From contig NC_090126.1 of the NCBI RefSeq assembly GCF_023973825.1, positions 620,001 to 684,000 of the forward strand: a stretch of 64,000 bases of DNA, written 5' to 3'. Within the stretch, counting starts at the first letter, position 1, and each line of letters opens with the position of its first letter. The notes beneath the pieces were generated by a model. It had not been told where the DNA came from. It worked only from the letters and a program-made list of their open reading frames with translations, and did not search any database. The position numbers and the translations under genes were made by a program. The DNA is from Plasmodium brasilianum. Taxonomy: Eukaryota > Apicomplexa > Aconoidasida > Haemosporida > Plasmodiidae. Positions 13,059 to 24,576 of the stretch are shown piece after piece.

Positions 13059-16000
13059 ATGCACATATCAGTCGTAGCCTTATTATATATTTTTTTTCTT
13101 CTGCAAAAATATTCTTCAAATACTTTTCTTCAGGAAAGTAGAAGAAAGACCTATAATTTAAGCAATATTATAAAAAAGAATAATTCCCACCAAATTATGA
13201 ATTGTCAAAATATGAGAGATTTGCAAAAATATAAGGAAACAACATGTAATCCTTTCCATATGCTTAATAATGAAGGGAGTGTTCTCTTATCAATTTACAA
13301 AATAGTAAGTAAAAGTGTATATTCAGGAGATACCATTGTTCCAAAGGATGCATTTATTTATAGGATATATTTAAATTCTCGAATAAATCAAAGAGTTGAT
13401 ACAAATAACGTCCTGATTACAAAATTCCCCAAAAAACGATGTCTTAGTGAATTGAGGAATTTAGAAACAAGTCAAAAAGTAGAAAAAAATTATACAAGTA
13501 TAGGAAGAAAAAAACATAAACCGGAGAATGAGAAAAATAACGTCGTAAATATGCAGAATAGTGGGAAACTTACAAGTAACATATATGGCGAAGAACTTTA
13601 TATGAATTTACAAAAAAGGATAAAGTATACAAATAAGAGTGATCCTAAATTGTTGGAGAAAACATTATTCGAAAGGAAAAAATCTCAAAAGTTATTGAAT
13701 AGGAGAAAGAATCTTTTGAAAAATATTGCACACAATACAACATTTATTGAAAATACTGATATGATCGCTAAGCACTTCTTTCCGAATCAGATATTCATAC
13801 GAAGTAAAAATTCGTCAACAACATTAAAAATTAAAGGTAAAGAATTACTAAAAATTAATGTTAAACACTTATTAATTTTTAACACTTCTTCAGAGTGTGC
13901 AGGTGATTTAATTACTCATATTAGTGTGAGTAGTATAAACAATTTATACATTTTAACAGATCCTTTCAAAGTTGATAAAATTGGAACTTTCATTATTTGC
14001 ATTGTTGTAGAAAAGGTTATTCCTATTGCATTAATAGAAATCCAAAATAAGATAATCCATCAATTTGAAATATTAACTGATAAAAATTGGATATCTACAT
14101 TTAATTGTTCAATTGACGATTCTTCTATCATATTTCATCAGAATATAGAATTGACAAAAATAAGACTAAAAGATAAAGACAAGGTAGAAAACTCACTTTA
14201 TAATTTCTCATTTTTAAAAAGATATTTACCAGGCGATATTAATTTTTTGGCTTGTTCTGTGTACAATGAATTTATAGCAATATTAGGTAAACAACATATA
14301 TTAATTGTAAATAGGCATATTGAAACGTTGCATGAAATATTTTTTCATTATTTGAATAACCCAGTTGATATATTTTTATATAATAATTTTATATATATCA
14401 CTGATGCAGATAGAAAAAATATTTTTCAGTATATTTCAGTTTCTATAACGATGCATAATTCGTATGTTAAAAAAATGTTAAATGAAAGGCAAAATAAACA
14501 ATTAACTAAAAAACATGGGGAAGAAAATGATGCAACAATTAACACGTTTGACCTAAAAGACAACAATGGCTCTAAAGAAGAAAATCATTATATGGAAAAA
14601 CAAATAAATTTAAACTCATCAGGGAAAAGCATTTTAGAAGTAAAGGACAAGTCTGGGTCATATTCCTTATTAAATGGTGCTAGTTTTGTACTACAGGATG
14701 AGGAGGATCTAAATTATATATATAAAAATTCGAAAGTAGATGTAAAACTCAATGCTTTACTGGATGAAAGTGTAACACTAGTTTATCCGGCAGGTATTGT
14801 TGCTATAAATAATAAAATATATTTTGTAGATACAGAGTTACATATGTTATTTTGTTACTCCTTAAAACAAAAGCAAATAGTTGAAACGTTTGGATATATG
14901 AATACTGCTATTATAAGTGATAGAGGTTTAAATAAACCCTATTCCTTATCCTTATATTATTCGAATGAAGAAAAAAAGAGTCTTTTGTTTATAAGCGAAT
15001 TATCGAGTTCACGTATATTAATTTTTGAGATAAGTCCAGTTATTAAATTATACCTAACATACGACGATTTGATTTTTGATGTTGTTACCTCTATTGTTGT
15101 AACATCCCTTTTTTTAATAGTCTGCGGATTGAAAATGAATAAAGAAAATTATGTAAGTTATGTAACATTTATTAAAATAGAAGAGTTAACTAATATTGAG
15201 ATAGAATATAATGCATTTTCTTCTTCTTTAAAGTATGGAGAAACCGTAAATATGACGCCCCTAATAAGAAGTAATAATATTCGAAAGTTCACAATGAAAC
15301 AATACGATCATAAATCAAAAGAGATCATAGAAACTGGATTACATGTTAATAGTTATAGCGGAGTTATAAATGGAAAAATAAAAATATCTGCTTGGTTTTA
15401 CATGGAAATAACAGTACATGATTATTTTAAAAAGAAAAATTTAACTTTTGAGAACTTCATATCTTCCTGTCCTAAGGGATTTCATTTTTTTTTAAAAAAA
15501 TGTGCTCCTTGTCCATTGGGATATTACACGAAATATTCTTATGATCTTCACTGTGCGAGTTGTGAAATCTATAAAGTAAATTCAACTACTTCTTACACTG
15601 GGTCTACTTCAAAAATTGAATGTTTATGTAAACCGGGATACTATTTAAAAGGAAAAAAAAAATGTGAAAAATGTCCAAAAGGATATTATAAAGATCAAAT
15701 TGGAGACTTTAGATGTCAGTCGAAATGTGAAAGTATGAAAACTAGCACTGTAGAAGGAGCAACCAGTTATGAAGAATTGAATTGCTCATGTATTGATGGA
15801 TATTATACAGATAAAAAATCTAATTGTGTTCTTTGTCCTCTTAATAATTATTGTATATATAATCCTAATTCGCATACCTATAAAGCTGATATAATACCTT
15901 GTAAAAACAATACAGTAACAATAAAAAGAGGGGCCTCTTCAGAGAGCCAATGTATATGTGCCCCAGGTTATTATTATAATAAAGAAAAAAATGACTGTGA

Positions 16001-19000
16001 ATTATGTACATATGAAAGCTTTAAAATGAATCCTGGTAATGAGTTGTGTACACCTTTTTTAGCCGATCCATTTTATACCCAAGAATTTTTACCTAACGAA
16101 AATTACTTTAAGCATTCTAATGTACATTTGAGAAAAACAAGTAATATTATATATTCTCAAAAAAAAGGATCCGTATCTTATCAAGATGCAACTCTATGTG
16201 AAACTGGTTATTTTTATAATATGAATAAATCCATATGTTCTATATGCAGGTATAACGCTTATTGTAAGGGGCTATATCATACACTTACTGGATGTCCTAA
16301 GAACTCAGTATCCATAAAATTAAAAAGTGTTAGTTCCTTAGATTGTTTATGTGAAAAAGGATATGGAAGAATAATTATTAACAAATTAAAAACATTTACT
16401 ATATCATGTGTACCTTGTCCATATGATACATTTCAACCTCACCATTCATCAGGGGAGTGTATTCCATGTCCTCCTTATACTTTTACAAAATCTATTAATT
16501 CCACATCCATTACAGACTGTTTACCAAAAAATGGATATTACAACTTACATTTTGAATATATATATGAGTTTTCCAAAAATAAGTTACAGAAAAATATACC
16601 CCATTTTTTGCAACAATACCGCATGTATTTAAATGATCAATATAGGGAAAGTAACTCAGTAAATGTAGAAAGAAAGAAAAATGGAAATAATCCCAGTGAC
16701 ACATGTATGAAACACAGAAGAGATCAAGATAAGAAAAAACCATGTTATAATAATAATAGGAATATGAAAAAGAAAAGGGAAGGAATTTATAACAGCGAAC
16801 AAATAGAAAGCGTTACAGACGTCTGCAAAGTACTCGATGAAAGATTATATAATACTTATCATGAAAACAATTACTTTAAAAGAAACAATACTTGTAGGAG
16901 CAATTACTATGAAACAAATTTCACATTTGATAAGAAGAATAAAAATAAATTTTCCTATGTAGAAAAAAAATTAAGGCAAACTAGAATGCCAAAAATAAAT
17001 AACAATTTACGCAACTTGAAAGGAACATACAGTAATGTATTTCATACAAACTATCTAAAAAGTGTAATTCTAATGGACAGGTTTAAAATGTTTAAGTTTC
17101 TTGAAGAATATAGCACCATTTTTTCATTAATTAATATGAATAAGGAAGATTACCATATATATAATAAGCGAAAACATAGCAGTGAGGTAACAGTAAAAAA
17201 TGTGAACTTTATTGAACAAGATACATTAGTGAAAAAAACTTCAGAATCTCAAAATGGAGTAGTGCAAAACATAAGTAATAATAATATAAATAAAAAAAAA
17301 AAAGATAATCGTACTGAGTTAAAGGAAGAAGGAACATATTTAAATGCATCGCATATGAGCGAGATAGTAAATCAAATTGATATTATATCTGAAAATATAA
17401 ATAGTATGATAAAAATAATAAAAAATAGAGAAGAAACATACACTACAAATAAACGAAAGGATATAAACTATTCCTGTTATGAAATGGAAAAAAGAATAAT
17501 TCTTGAAAAAAATATATATGTATCAACTATTGCTGAAATTGATCTTATAAGCTGCTTAAATACATGCATATCTAATATATACTGTACAGGTATAGAAATG
17601 GATAGAACAAAAGATAAAGGAAAAACGAATTTATTTTTTACTCTATATAAAAGTTCTGAAAAAAGATTAATATATTTTTATAAGTGTAATTTATATTTTT
17701 ATGATGAACTTATTCAATATTATAAAAATGAAAACTTAAAAAAAATAGAAAATATACACACATACAATGATATCGATAGGATAACTGGTTGCACAGTTCA
17801 AAAAAATGATATGCTTAATTTGTGGAAAATATACACTTTTGATATATGTCCAAATAATTATTATTGTAACATAAAATCATTTAGAAAAAGAAAATGTCCC
17901 CTAAATTCTGTAAAAACAACATTCCAAGGAACAAAAGAAGACTGCTTATGTTTACCTGGATATTACTTAAAAAAGAGTTTAAACATTTGTGTGCCTTGCC
18001 AAAAAGGAACTTATAAACATACTACATCTAATAAGGAATGTGTGGCATGTCCTTTGAACCTAACTACAAAATCAGAAATGTCTACTTCTTCTTACGACTG
18101 CGTTTGTAGAGAAGGATATTATTTTCATGGAGATAATAGAATTAAATTAATATATACAAAGGATCAAGGAAATATTCACAATATTATAAAAAAAAAACTG
18201 AAAGAAAAGGAAAATTCAATTATAAAAAATTACAACAAAAATATAGAAATGAGATTTCTTCAAATCAAGTCATTACGAAGAAAAGAAAAATATTTGGAAA
18301 AGGCACATAAAGCTTTAGGGACTGTTTCACACGCAGTACAAAGACTAAAAGGAGAGACTCGTCAGAGAGAAACATACATACGTGTGATAAAAAATAATGG
18401 TAATAATAGAAGTAACAGCAATGGTGGAAGTAATAGCAATGGTGGAAGTAACAGCAATGGTGGAAGTAACAGCAATGGTGGAAGTAATAGCAATGGTGGA
18501 AGTAACAGCAATGGTGGAAGTAACAGCAATGGTGGAAGTAATAGCAATGGTGGAAGTAACAGCAATAGTGGAAGTAACAGCAATAGTGGAAGTAACAGCA
18601 ATAGTGGATGTAATAGCAATGGTGGAAGTAATAGCAATAGAGTAAGTAAAAGCAATAGAGTAAGTAAAAGCAATATCTTTTCAGTTAAGGATATAAATTT
18701 AATTCAAAAGTTTACACAACCGTATATTTCACCGCCTCAACAGAAAGCCATAAGAAATCATGATACTGGACATAAATATACATACTTACATTCTAATACA
18801 CCTGATGAAGATGATAAATATATGTCTTATACTAAATGCGTTAAGTGTCCTAAGAACATGTTCTGTCCAGGTTTATGGTTTAAAAATTTCGAATATGAAA
18901 TACACCATCCTCCCATTTTTTGTCCTGTAGGATCTATAATACCTGAGACCACAATAGAACGAACAGATATAAATAAATGCTTATGCGGAAAAGGATACGG

Positions 19001-22000
19001 GTTAAATTTAGAAAATAAGAAAAATAAAACTTGTACACAATGTAATGAAAGATATTATAAAGATGTTGTAGATAATTCCGTATGTAATGGTTTATGTATG
19101 GAATTTTCTACATCCTTTAGAGGATCAATTAGTAAAAAACAGTGTTTTTGCACAATAGGAAAATATATGATAAATGAATCTTCACTAGAAATGAAATGTA
19201 TAAACTGCCCTAGGGGAGCATTATGTATTGGGGGTTTAAAATATAAATCATTGATAAAATTAATTCATAATCAACATTACACTAATTTAGAAATTAACGA
19301 TCATGTTATTCCATTCCCTGAGAAAGGGTATTTTGCTACTTTTGAAATAAAACATGAAGATTTTTCATGGGATCCTCTAAACTCATTAAATCTTCAAATA
19401 AATAATTATGAAAAAACAGATGTCATAGTTAAAAATAAAATTATAAAAGATCTATTTCGTACAAAGTTAAATTTTCTTACTCTAGAGGGGAATAGTATTA
19501 GGGATAAGAGTGAAAATTCCCAAATGAATATAAATTCAAAAAATGAAACCCTATTAGATGATTTTAAAAGTAAAGAAAATACGATAGTAATAAATGAAGC
19601 TTTTACAACACCATATTTAGTTACTGAAAATTTTGAAAAAATAAAATATAAGAACAATTACTTAACTGTTGATAGAATCCCCGATTTTCATTTATGCCCA
19701 ATTACTAAAAGATGTCTTGGAGGAGCAAACAATTTATGTTATGAAGGATCAGAAGGATATTTATGTAATAATTGTTCAAGAGAATACGACACTACTTATT
19801 TTAGATCTCAGTGTTTTAAATGCAAAACAACTAAAACCGAATTTCTAAATCTAGTTAATCGTAAAATCTTTTTCTATATATTAATTTTCTTTTTAATGTA
19901 TTTAAATTATTTCTGTTATATAAAAAGGAATTTTGTGTTCATAGGCATATTCAAAATATGGTATTTTTTTATTATATGCTTCTTACCATATATATTTATA
20001 GTAGAATCTATACCTAATTCGCAGGAAAATTATACATTGTATTTCCAATTATTTATTTCCTTACCAATGAGATTTATCACTTATTATTATAAATTAAATT
20101 GCTTAATTAATTCATATAATAGTGAAAAGTATATATATATTTGGTATACTCAAAGATTTATAAAAATAGCGGAGCCAATAATTGATTGTGCTATTTTAAC
20201 ACTCTTATTTTCCCTATTCTATGTAATGTATATCCTTTGGAATGATAAAAAAATAAGAATTGTTGAAAAGGTTATTAAAAAACAAATAAAAAGGATACAC
20301 ACAGACGAGTATTACGAACACGTGTCTGATTTCTATTTTCATTATTACCAGAAACAAGTTATTGATACTATAAATAATAAAAATAAAAAAGTACAGATAC
20401 CTTTTCAGAAGTGGAATCAAGATTCTTTCATATATGAAGATTCATCAAGTGAAGACACATCTGCGTGTAGGAAAAAGGAAAAAATAAATATCTTTGGGAC
20501 AAAAGGAGAAAAAGAAAAATTACTTAAAAAAAATAAACGAAACAAAAAAAAATTGTTTGGATCTTACAATACTAATTATGATAGTAAGGTATTCTCTAGC
20601 TCGGATATTCTTTCATATAATAAATATTTATTAAAGGAAAATGAATCAACTAGTTTTAAAGATGCACACAACAATGATGATGAATCATTAAAAAACAAAA
20701 GATCTAAATATTCTATGAAAGAATATATATCGAAAAAAGATACATACTGGACATACATGTGCCTACTAAACATTTATAATATCAGGGCGTTCGGCCTATT
20801 CCGTTATATACATCCACCTAATATTAGAATGATTAATAAAATAAAACGAATTATTTCAGATTTCAAAGCAGTATATATAATTGTTTTATATATTTTTTTC
20901 CCATTTACACTCATTAGTTTGCTAGAACTTATATGGTGTCAACCTATAAAATACAAAAACAAACCACCCATATTAATTTTATACCATATGCCTTCACAGG
21001 AATGCAATATAAGAAATAAATTATTTTTATCAGGAGTACTTTTTTCTATCTTTTTTTTTATTGTATATATTTTTTTATTCATAACATACTTATGTGGCAC
21101 TTTGAAAAATTTTAAAGTATTTGGATCCTATGCAAAACAGTTAAAAAACAACTTTTTATTTAATGGATATAATTATCAGAACAGATGTTGGGATTTTGTT
21201 AATATAATAAAAGTACTATTTGTTGTGATTTCTTTTATGTGCCAGTTATACACAAAGAAGAGTAATAATTCTAAATATTTTATTTGTTGTTGTATAGTTC
21301 TTATTCTAATTACAGAAGTTACTTTAATTTTATTGTATTCTCCTTATGATAAGAGATCTAATAATGTATTACAAAGCCTAAGTCTTTTTTCCACATTTTC
21401 AATTCTCATAACATATTTATGTGTGCAAGTTAACTTTTTTTTTAACATTTCTATGATTAATATATTTCCGTTCATATTATTTGTCTCTTTTCACGTTTAT
21501 ATGATAAACAAAGTTATTCTGGAATTTGCAATTTATAAGAACCTTTTAAAAAAGAAGGGAAATGCAGAAAATATCGAAAACATTAAAGCAGAGGATTTAT
21601 TAAATGAAGACAGTTTTTTCTTTCCATCAGAACAGAGGAAAAATGTAAAAGATGAGGGTAACCAAAAAATGGACAATAGTAAAAGTAATAACAACAATGG
21701 AAATAATGATCACGATAATGATTATAATAACTGCGATAATGATCGAGCCAAAACTGACGATAGCAAATTTAAGAAAAAAAAAAAAAACAAACAAAATTTT
21801 CAGGTTATTAACCAGGACTATCATTTATTTGATTTTCTCTTAAGGATAAATAAGATCCCGTTTTATTCCATTTTTTTCAATGAAAAAGAGGAAGAAATTT
21901 TTGTTCTTGAGGCATATACTAAGAAAAATAGTACTTATAAAGAAATTGTGAACACATTAAAAAGTAACACATTCAAGAAGTCTCAAACAGGTGCTATTAG

Positions 22001-23261
22001 TTTAGATTTATTACATTCTGATTTACTGTATTATAATATAAGAGCTTATTCAGCCCATTCTCTTTCAAACATAGAATGTTATTCAAACTTAAAAAAATCA
22101 AGTAGTAATATTTTGAAATTCATGGAAGAAAAAAAATTGACAAAGAAATTAGGAAAATTCTTAAGGGTGGAAGAGGAGAACTCAAAGAAAAAAAAAAAAG
22201 AAAAAAAAAAGAAAAAAAGAAAAAGTTACTCAAATGAAGAAATGATCACAGAAAATTCAAAAGATAATATGTTTAACATGAATATAACACATTTTATAAA
22301 TTGCCTAATAGAAGCTATAAATATCTTATTTGTTAATCAGTCCCATAATCAAATAACAGTGGAATGGTTAAGTTTTGTTATAAGATTTTCAATATGTTTT
22401 ATACACTGGATGAAAAATCACGATGAAAATCTTATTAACCTAGTCCCTTTAACTAAAAAACAATTCGAGTTAAAAAAAAGAAATCTTTTATTTTATTCCT
22501 TATTTAGTTCCTATTCAGAAGTATATGCTTTATATCTAGATATCGATAAAAACAACAAATTTACAGGATGTAAAAAAAAATTTGTAAAAGCAGAAAATTT
22601 AGAAGAGTTCTACAACTATTTAGAAGAGTCTACTATATTATCTAAACATGGGGAAGATTACTACAAAAAAAGCGATTATGATATATCAGAGGATTGTACA
22701 TATTCCAATTTTCTAGATGATGTATTTTACAGATGTGAACACGACATCATTAAAATGTTATTTGACGAACAGATTTTTAAAAACTTATCTATATCATTAA
22801 TCGAATTCTACTTTGCTATATATATGATTCAGTTTATTGAAAGCAAAAGATTATCAATTTTACTTTTTTTATTTTGTGAAAAAAAAAGCTATTTAAATAA
22901 GGAAAAGCAATTTTTAAAAATATTAGAAGCTAGAAAAAAAGACATTCAAAACATAACTTGCAGTCATAATAATACTAAGGTGTACGAATTTGTTGAATAT
23001 AATTTTTTGATGGAATATAATGATGTACTGAAAAATAAAATAAAAAAATTACAAAATTTAATTAAAAAAAAAGAGCAAATTTTGGTCAAAAAGGAAAAAA
23101 TGAAAAGTATGACACTCCCACAAGGAGATAATATAAATAGAATAAGTAATATAAATACTTATTTCGTTCAAACGCTTAAAAAGCTTTTAGAAGAATCGCC
23201 ACCTTGCTCCAACAATATACAGAATAAGTCTATTAGTGATAAGCGAGAGCATGGTGAGTAA
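13059..23261 (+). CDS. CRMP3: Cysteine repeat modular protein (probable CRMP3)
   Basis: A 3400-residue member of the apicomplexan CRMP family. These are very large secretory-pathway/surface proteins; the rodent-malaria members are known for roles in sporozoite egress and targeting. I chose the start at 13059 because it puts a signal peptide first (MHISVVALLYIFFLL); in-frame ATGs from 12978 would add 27 residues before it. Domain order: signal peptide; beta-propeller/NHL-like region to about residue 750; three blocks of GCC2/GCC3-type cysteine modules (nt 15460-16530, 17540-18130 and 18820-19830, each repeating C-x-PGYY ... C-x2-CP ... S-x-C-x-C); then about 8-10 membrane spans between nt 19860 and 21530; then a long Lys-rich cytoplasmic tail. 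A loop holds an Asn-Ser-Asn-Gly-Gly-Ser repeat. The number 3 is given by neighbourhood (mACP and transporter follow it, as I recall for PfCRMP3), not by alignment. A possible extra 3' exon (23489-23529) is discussed in the findings. Confidence 0.88.
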   Translation: MHISVVALLYIFFLLQKYSSNTFLQESRRKTYNLSNIIKKNNSHQIMNCQNMRDLQKYKETTCNPFHMLNNEGSVLLSIYKIVSKSVYSGDTIVPKDAFIYRIYLNSRINQRVDTNNVLITKFPKKRCLSELRNLETSQKVEKNYTSIGRKKHKPENEKNNVVNMQNSGKLTSNIYGEELYMNLQKRIKYTNKSDPKLLEKTLFERKKSQKLLNRRKNLLKNIAHNTTFIENTDMIAKHFFPNQIFIRSKNSSTTLKIKGKELLKINVKHLLIFNTSSECAGDLITHISVSSINNLYILTDPFKVDKIGTFIICIVVEKVIPIALIEIQNKIIHQFEILTDKNWISTFNCSIDDSSIIFHQNIELTKIRLKDKDKVENSLYNFSFLKRYLPGDINFLACSVYNEFIAILGKQHILIVNRHIETLHEIFFHYLNNPVDIFLYNNFIYITDADRKNIFQYISVSITMHNSYVKKMLNERQNKQLTKKHGEENDATINTFDLKDNNGSKEENHYMEKQINLNSSGKSILEVKDKSGSYSLLNGASFVLQDEEDLNYIYKNSKVDVKLNALLDESVTLVYPAGIVAINNKIYFVDTELHMLFCYSLKQKQIVETFGYMNTAIISDRGLNKPYSLSLYYSNEEKKSLLFISELSSSRILIFEISPVIKLYLTYDDLIFDVVTSIVVTSLFLIVCGLKMNKENYVSYVTFIKIEELTNIEIEYNAFSSSLKYGETVNMTPLIRSNNIRKFTMKQYDHKSKEIIETGLHVNSYSGVINGKIKISAWFYMEITVHDYFKKKNLTFENFISSCPKGFHFFLKKCAPCPLGYYTKYSYDLHCASCEIYKVNSTTSYTGSTSKIECLCKPGYYLKGKKKCEKCPKGYYKDQIGDFRCQSKCESMKTSTVEGATSYEELNCSCIDGYYTDKKSNCVLCPLNNYCIYNPNSHTYKADIIPCKNNTVTIKRGASSESQCICAPGYYYNKEKNDCELCTYESFKMNPGNELCTPFLADPFYTQEFLPNENYFKHSNVHLRKTSNIIYSQKKGSVSYQDATLCETGYFYNMNKSICSICRYNAYCKGLYHTLTGCPKNSVSIKLKSVSSLDCLCEKGYGRIIINKLKTFTISCVPCPYDTFQPHHSSGECIPCPPYTFTKSINSTSITDCLPKNGYYNLHFEYIYEFSKNKLQKNIPHFLQQYRMYLNDQYRESNSVNVERKKNGNNPSDTCMKHRRDQDKKKPCYNNNRNMKKKREGIYNSEQIESVTDVCKVLDERLYNTYHENNYFKRNNTCRSNYYETNFTFDKKNKNKFSYVEKKLRQTRMPKINNNLRNLKGTYSNVFHTNYLKSVILMDRFKMFKFLEEYSTIFSLINMNKEDYHIYNKRKHSSEVTVKNVNFIEQDTLVKKTSESQNGVVQNISNNNINKKKKDNRTELKEEGTYLNASHMSEIVNQIDIISENINSMIKIIKNREETYTTNKRKDINYSCYEMEKRIILEKNIYVSTIAEIDLISCLNTCISNIYCTGIEMDRTKDKGKTNLFFTLYKSSEKRLIYFYKCNLYFYDELIQYYKNENLKKIENIHTYNDIDRITGCTVQKNDMLNLWKIYTFDICPNNYYCNIKSFRKRKCPLNSVKTTFQGTKEDCLCLPGYYLKKSLNICVPCQKGTYKHTTSNKECVACPLNLTTKSEMSTSSYDCVCREGYYFHGDNRIKLIYTKDQGNIHNIIKKKLKEKENSIIKNYNKNIEMRFLQIKSLRRKEKYLEKAHKALGTVSHAVQRLKGETRQRETYIRVIKNNGNNRSNSNGGSNSNGGSNSNGGSNSNGGSNSNGGSNSNGGSNSNGGSNSNGGSNSNSGSNSNSGSNSNSGCNSNGGSNSNRVSKSNRVSKSNIFSVKDINLIQKFTQPYISPPQQKAIRNHDTGHKYTYLHSNTPDEDDKYMSYTKCVKCPKNMFCPGLWFKNFEYEIHHPPIFCPVGSIIPETTIERTDINKCLCGKGYGLNLENKKNKTCTQCNERYYKDVVDNSVCNGLCMEFSTSFRGSISKKQCFCTIGKYMINESSLEMKCINCPRGALCIGGLKYKSLIKLIHNQHYTNLEINDHVIPFPEKGYFATFEIKHEDFSWDPLNSLNLQINNYEKTDVIVKNKIIKDLFRTKLNFLTLEGNSIRDKSENSQMNINSKNETLLDDFKSKENTIVINEAFTTPYLVTENFEKIKYKNNYLTVDRIPDFHLCPITKRCLGGANNLCYEGSEGYLCNNCSREYDTTYFRSQCFKCKTTKTEFLNLVNRKIFFYILIFFLMYLNYFCYIKRNFVFIGIFKIWYFFIICFLPYIFIVESIPNSQENYTLYFQLFISLPMRFITYYYKLNCLINSYNSEKYIYIWYTQRFIKIAEPIIDCAILTLLFSLFYVMYILWNDKKIRIVEKVIKKQIKRIHTDEYYEHVSDFYFHYYQKQVIDTINNKNKKVQIPFQKWNQDSFIYEDSSSEDTSACRKKEKINIFGTKGEKEKLLKKNKRNKKKLFGSYNTNYDSKVFSSSDILSYNKYLLKENESTSFKDAHNNDDESLKNKRSKYSMKEYISKKDTYWTYMCLLNIYNIRAFGLFRYIHPPNIRMINKIKRIISDFKAVYIIVLYIFFPFTLISLLELIWCQPIKYKNKPPILILYHMPSQECNIRNKLFLSGVLFSIFFFIVYIFLFITYLCGTLKNFKVFGSYAKQLKNNFLFNGYNYQNRCWDFVNIIKVLFVVISFMCQLYTKKSNNSKYFICCCIVLILITEVTLILLYSPYDKRSNNVLQSLSLFSTFSILITYLCVQVNFFFNISMINIFPFILFVSFHVYMINKVILEFAIYKNLLKKKGNAENIENIKAEDLLNEDSFFFPSEQRKNVKDEGNQKMDNSKSNNNNGNNDHDNDYNNCDNDRAKTDDSKFKKKKKNKQNFQVINQDYHLFDFLLRINKIPFYSIFFNEKEEEIFVLEAYTKKNSTYKEIVNTLKSNTFKKSQTGAISLDLLHSDLLYYNIRAYSAHSLSNIECYSNLKKSSSNILKFMEEKKLTKKLGKFLRVEEENSKKKKKEKKKKKRKSYSNEEMITENSKDNMFNMNITHFINCLIEAINILFVNQSHNQITVEWLSFVIRFSICFIHWMKNHDENLINLVPLTKKQFELKKRNLLFYSLFSSYSEVYALYLDIDKNNKFTGCKKKFVKAENLEEFYNYLEESTILSKHGEDYYKKSDYDISEDCTYSNFLDDVFYRCEHDIIKMLFDEQIFKNLSISLIEFYFAIYMIQFIESKRLSILLFLFCEKKSYLNKEKQFLKILEARKKDIQNITCSHNNTKVYEFVEYNFLMEYNDVLKNKIKKLQNLIKKKEQILVKKEKMKSMTLPQGDNINRISNINTYFVQTLKKLLEESPPCSNNIQNKSISDKREHGE
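18397..18672 (+). repeat. 18-bp tandem array encoding NSNGGS in CRMP
   Basis: About fourteen copies of an 18-bp unit (agcaatggtggaagtaac, with c/t and ggt/agt changes) encode Asn-Ser-Asn-Gly-Gly-Ser, decaying at the 3' end to NSNRVSKS. It lies in the extracellular part, between two cysteine-module blocks. Confidence 0.92.
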
Positions 23262-23353
23262 AATAAAATACTGCGTCAAATACATTTAAAAAAAGAAAAA
23301 TAACAAATAAATAATAATGGTAAAAACTTAAAGAAACCTGTTAAGAAATCTCT

Positions 23354-23394
23354 CCTGTTGCTTATTCTCCCATTTTTACCTTATAAGCAACAGG
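23354..23394 (+). other. Perfect 12-bp inverted repeat (hairpin) just downstream of CRMP stop
   Basis: CCTGTTGCTTAT (23354-23365) and its exact reverse complement ATAAGCAACAGG (23383-23394) flank a 17-base loop. The stem has five G:C pairs in a region otherwise close to pure A+T. It lies in the CRMP 3' UTR, or in the intron if the extra 3' exon is real. Confidence 0.7.
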
Positions 23395-23529
23395 TCCTTA
23401 TATATATGTGTATACTTCTATATTTATATATATATATACATATGTATGTATGTATGTATACACTTTCTGTTATTCCTTATTTTTACAGCGAAAAAGCTTA
23501 AACGCTTCTTCCTCTTTTTACACATATAA

Positions 23530-24576
23530 ATTATTTACATGCAAACTATTAACTAAAAAAGGAAATCATTATATAAATTTTGTGTAGAAGCAATTCTTAC
23601 TGAAGCATTTCTGATCCTTAAAGAAAAAGCTACATGCAAATAAAAAAAATTGTATGCCTATGTTTCAAAATAATCCTAAGTTATAAACATTTTTAGAGCT
23701 TAAAAATCTACAGTTGATTTTGAGTTACATATGTTTTATCCTAAAACAGCTGTTGCTTTTATGCATACATCATGTAGAAGCAGAATAAAACAAAAAAAGA
23801 AAAAAAAAAAAAATTTATTCACTTTTAGTAATATTTATTTTTATTTTCTGAAAAGGGTAAATATATAAATTGGAAAGCTATTATTTAACACTTTTCTTCT
23901 TTTTTATTTTAATATTTTTAAAAAAAATTTACAATTTCAAAAATGGCTAACTACAATGGACTAAAAAATATGCTTAAAAGTAAAAAGAAAAAAAAAATTA
24001 ATTAATAAAAGGAAAACATATAAATAATTAAAATAAAAACAATTAGATACAATAAGAACACTCGAATAAATGCAATAAAAGCAAATTAATAAATACAATA
24101 AGAACGCATAAACAAAATCAAAATTTTTCACTTTTTAAAACTTGAAATTATGCATACATAGAACAACAGTTATCTTATAAACACCGTTCAATATTTTATA
24201 ACGTAAGAAACTTCCTTATTGTGCAGAACATATATATATATAAGCCAAAAAATATAAAATAAAGTAAGTACATAAAAAAGTACTATGCAAAACAAGTAGC
24301 ATATTTATGTACACATAAATATTTATATACGTACATATATAAACACATAAATAAATAAGTACAAACATATATACATACATACATTTATACATACTTAATG
24401 CGTATGTAAATTTTCCTGACCTTTCTACAAGTATTCATTCAGAATAAAACAGAAATATAACAATTTCGAAATAAATCAGCTGTGTCAACAACAGGTTTGA
24501 ACATATACATAATTTATAAAGTGATACATACTTCTAAAATTATACGAATAGCATATATCTCTATAATTATGAAAAG
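23530..24576. other. Intergenic region upstream of mACP
   Basis: A+T-rich spacer holding the CRMP 3' end and the mACP promoter. It contains poly(A) tracts and many tac/tat-type short repeats (24290-24400). I see no open frame or structured RNA. Confidence 0.55.

Noticed and set aside
12218..13100. The small gene as 5' exons of CRMP
   Set aside because: The exon-2 donors I tested (12902, 12908, 12920) all end in phase 0, and none of the acceptors at 12985, 13035, 13042 or 13071 enters the CRMP frame in that phase.
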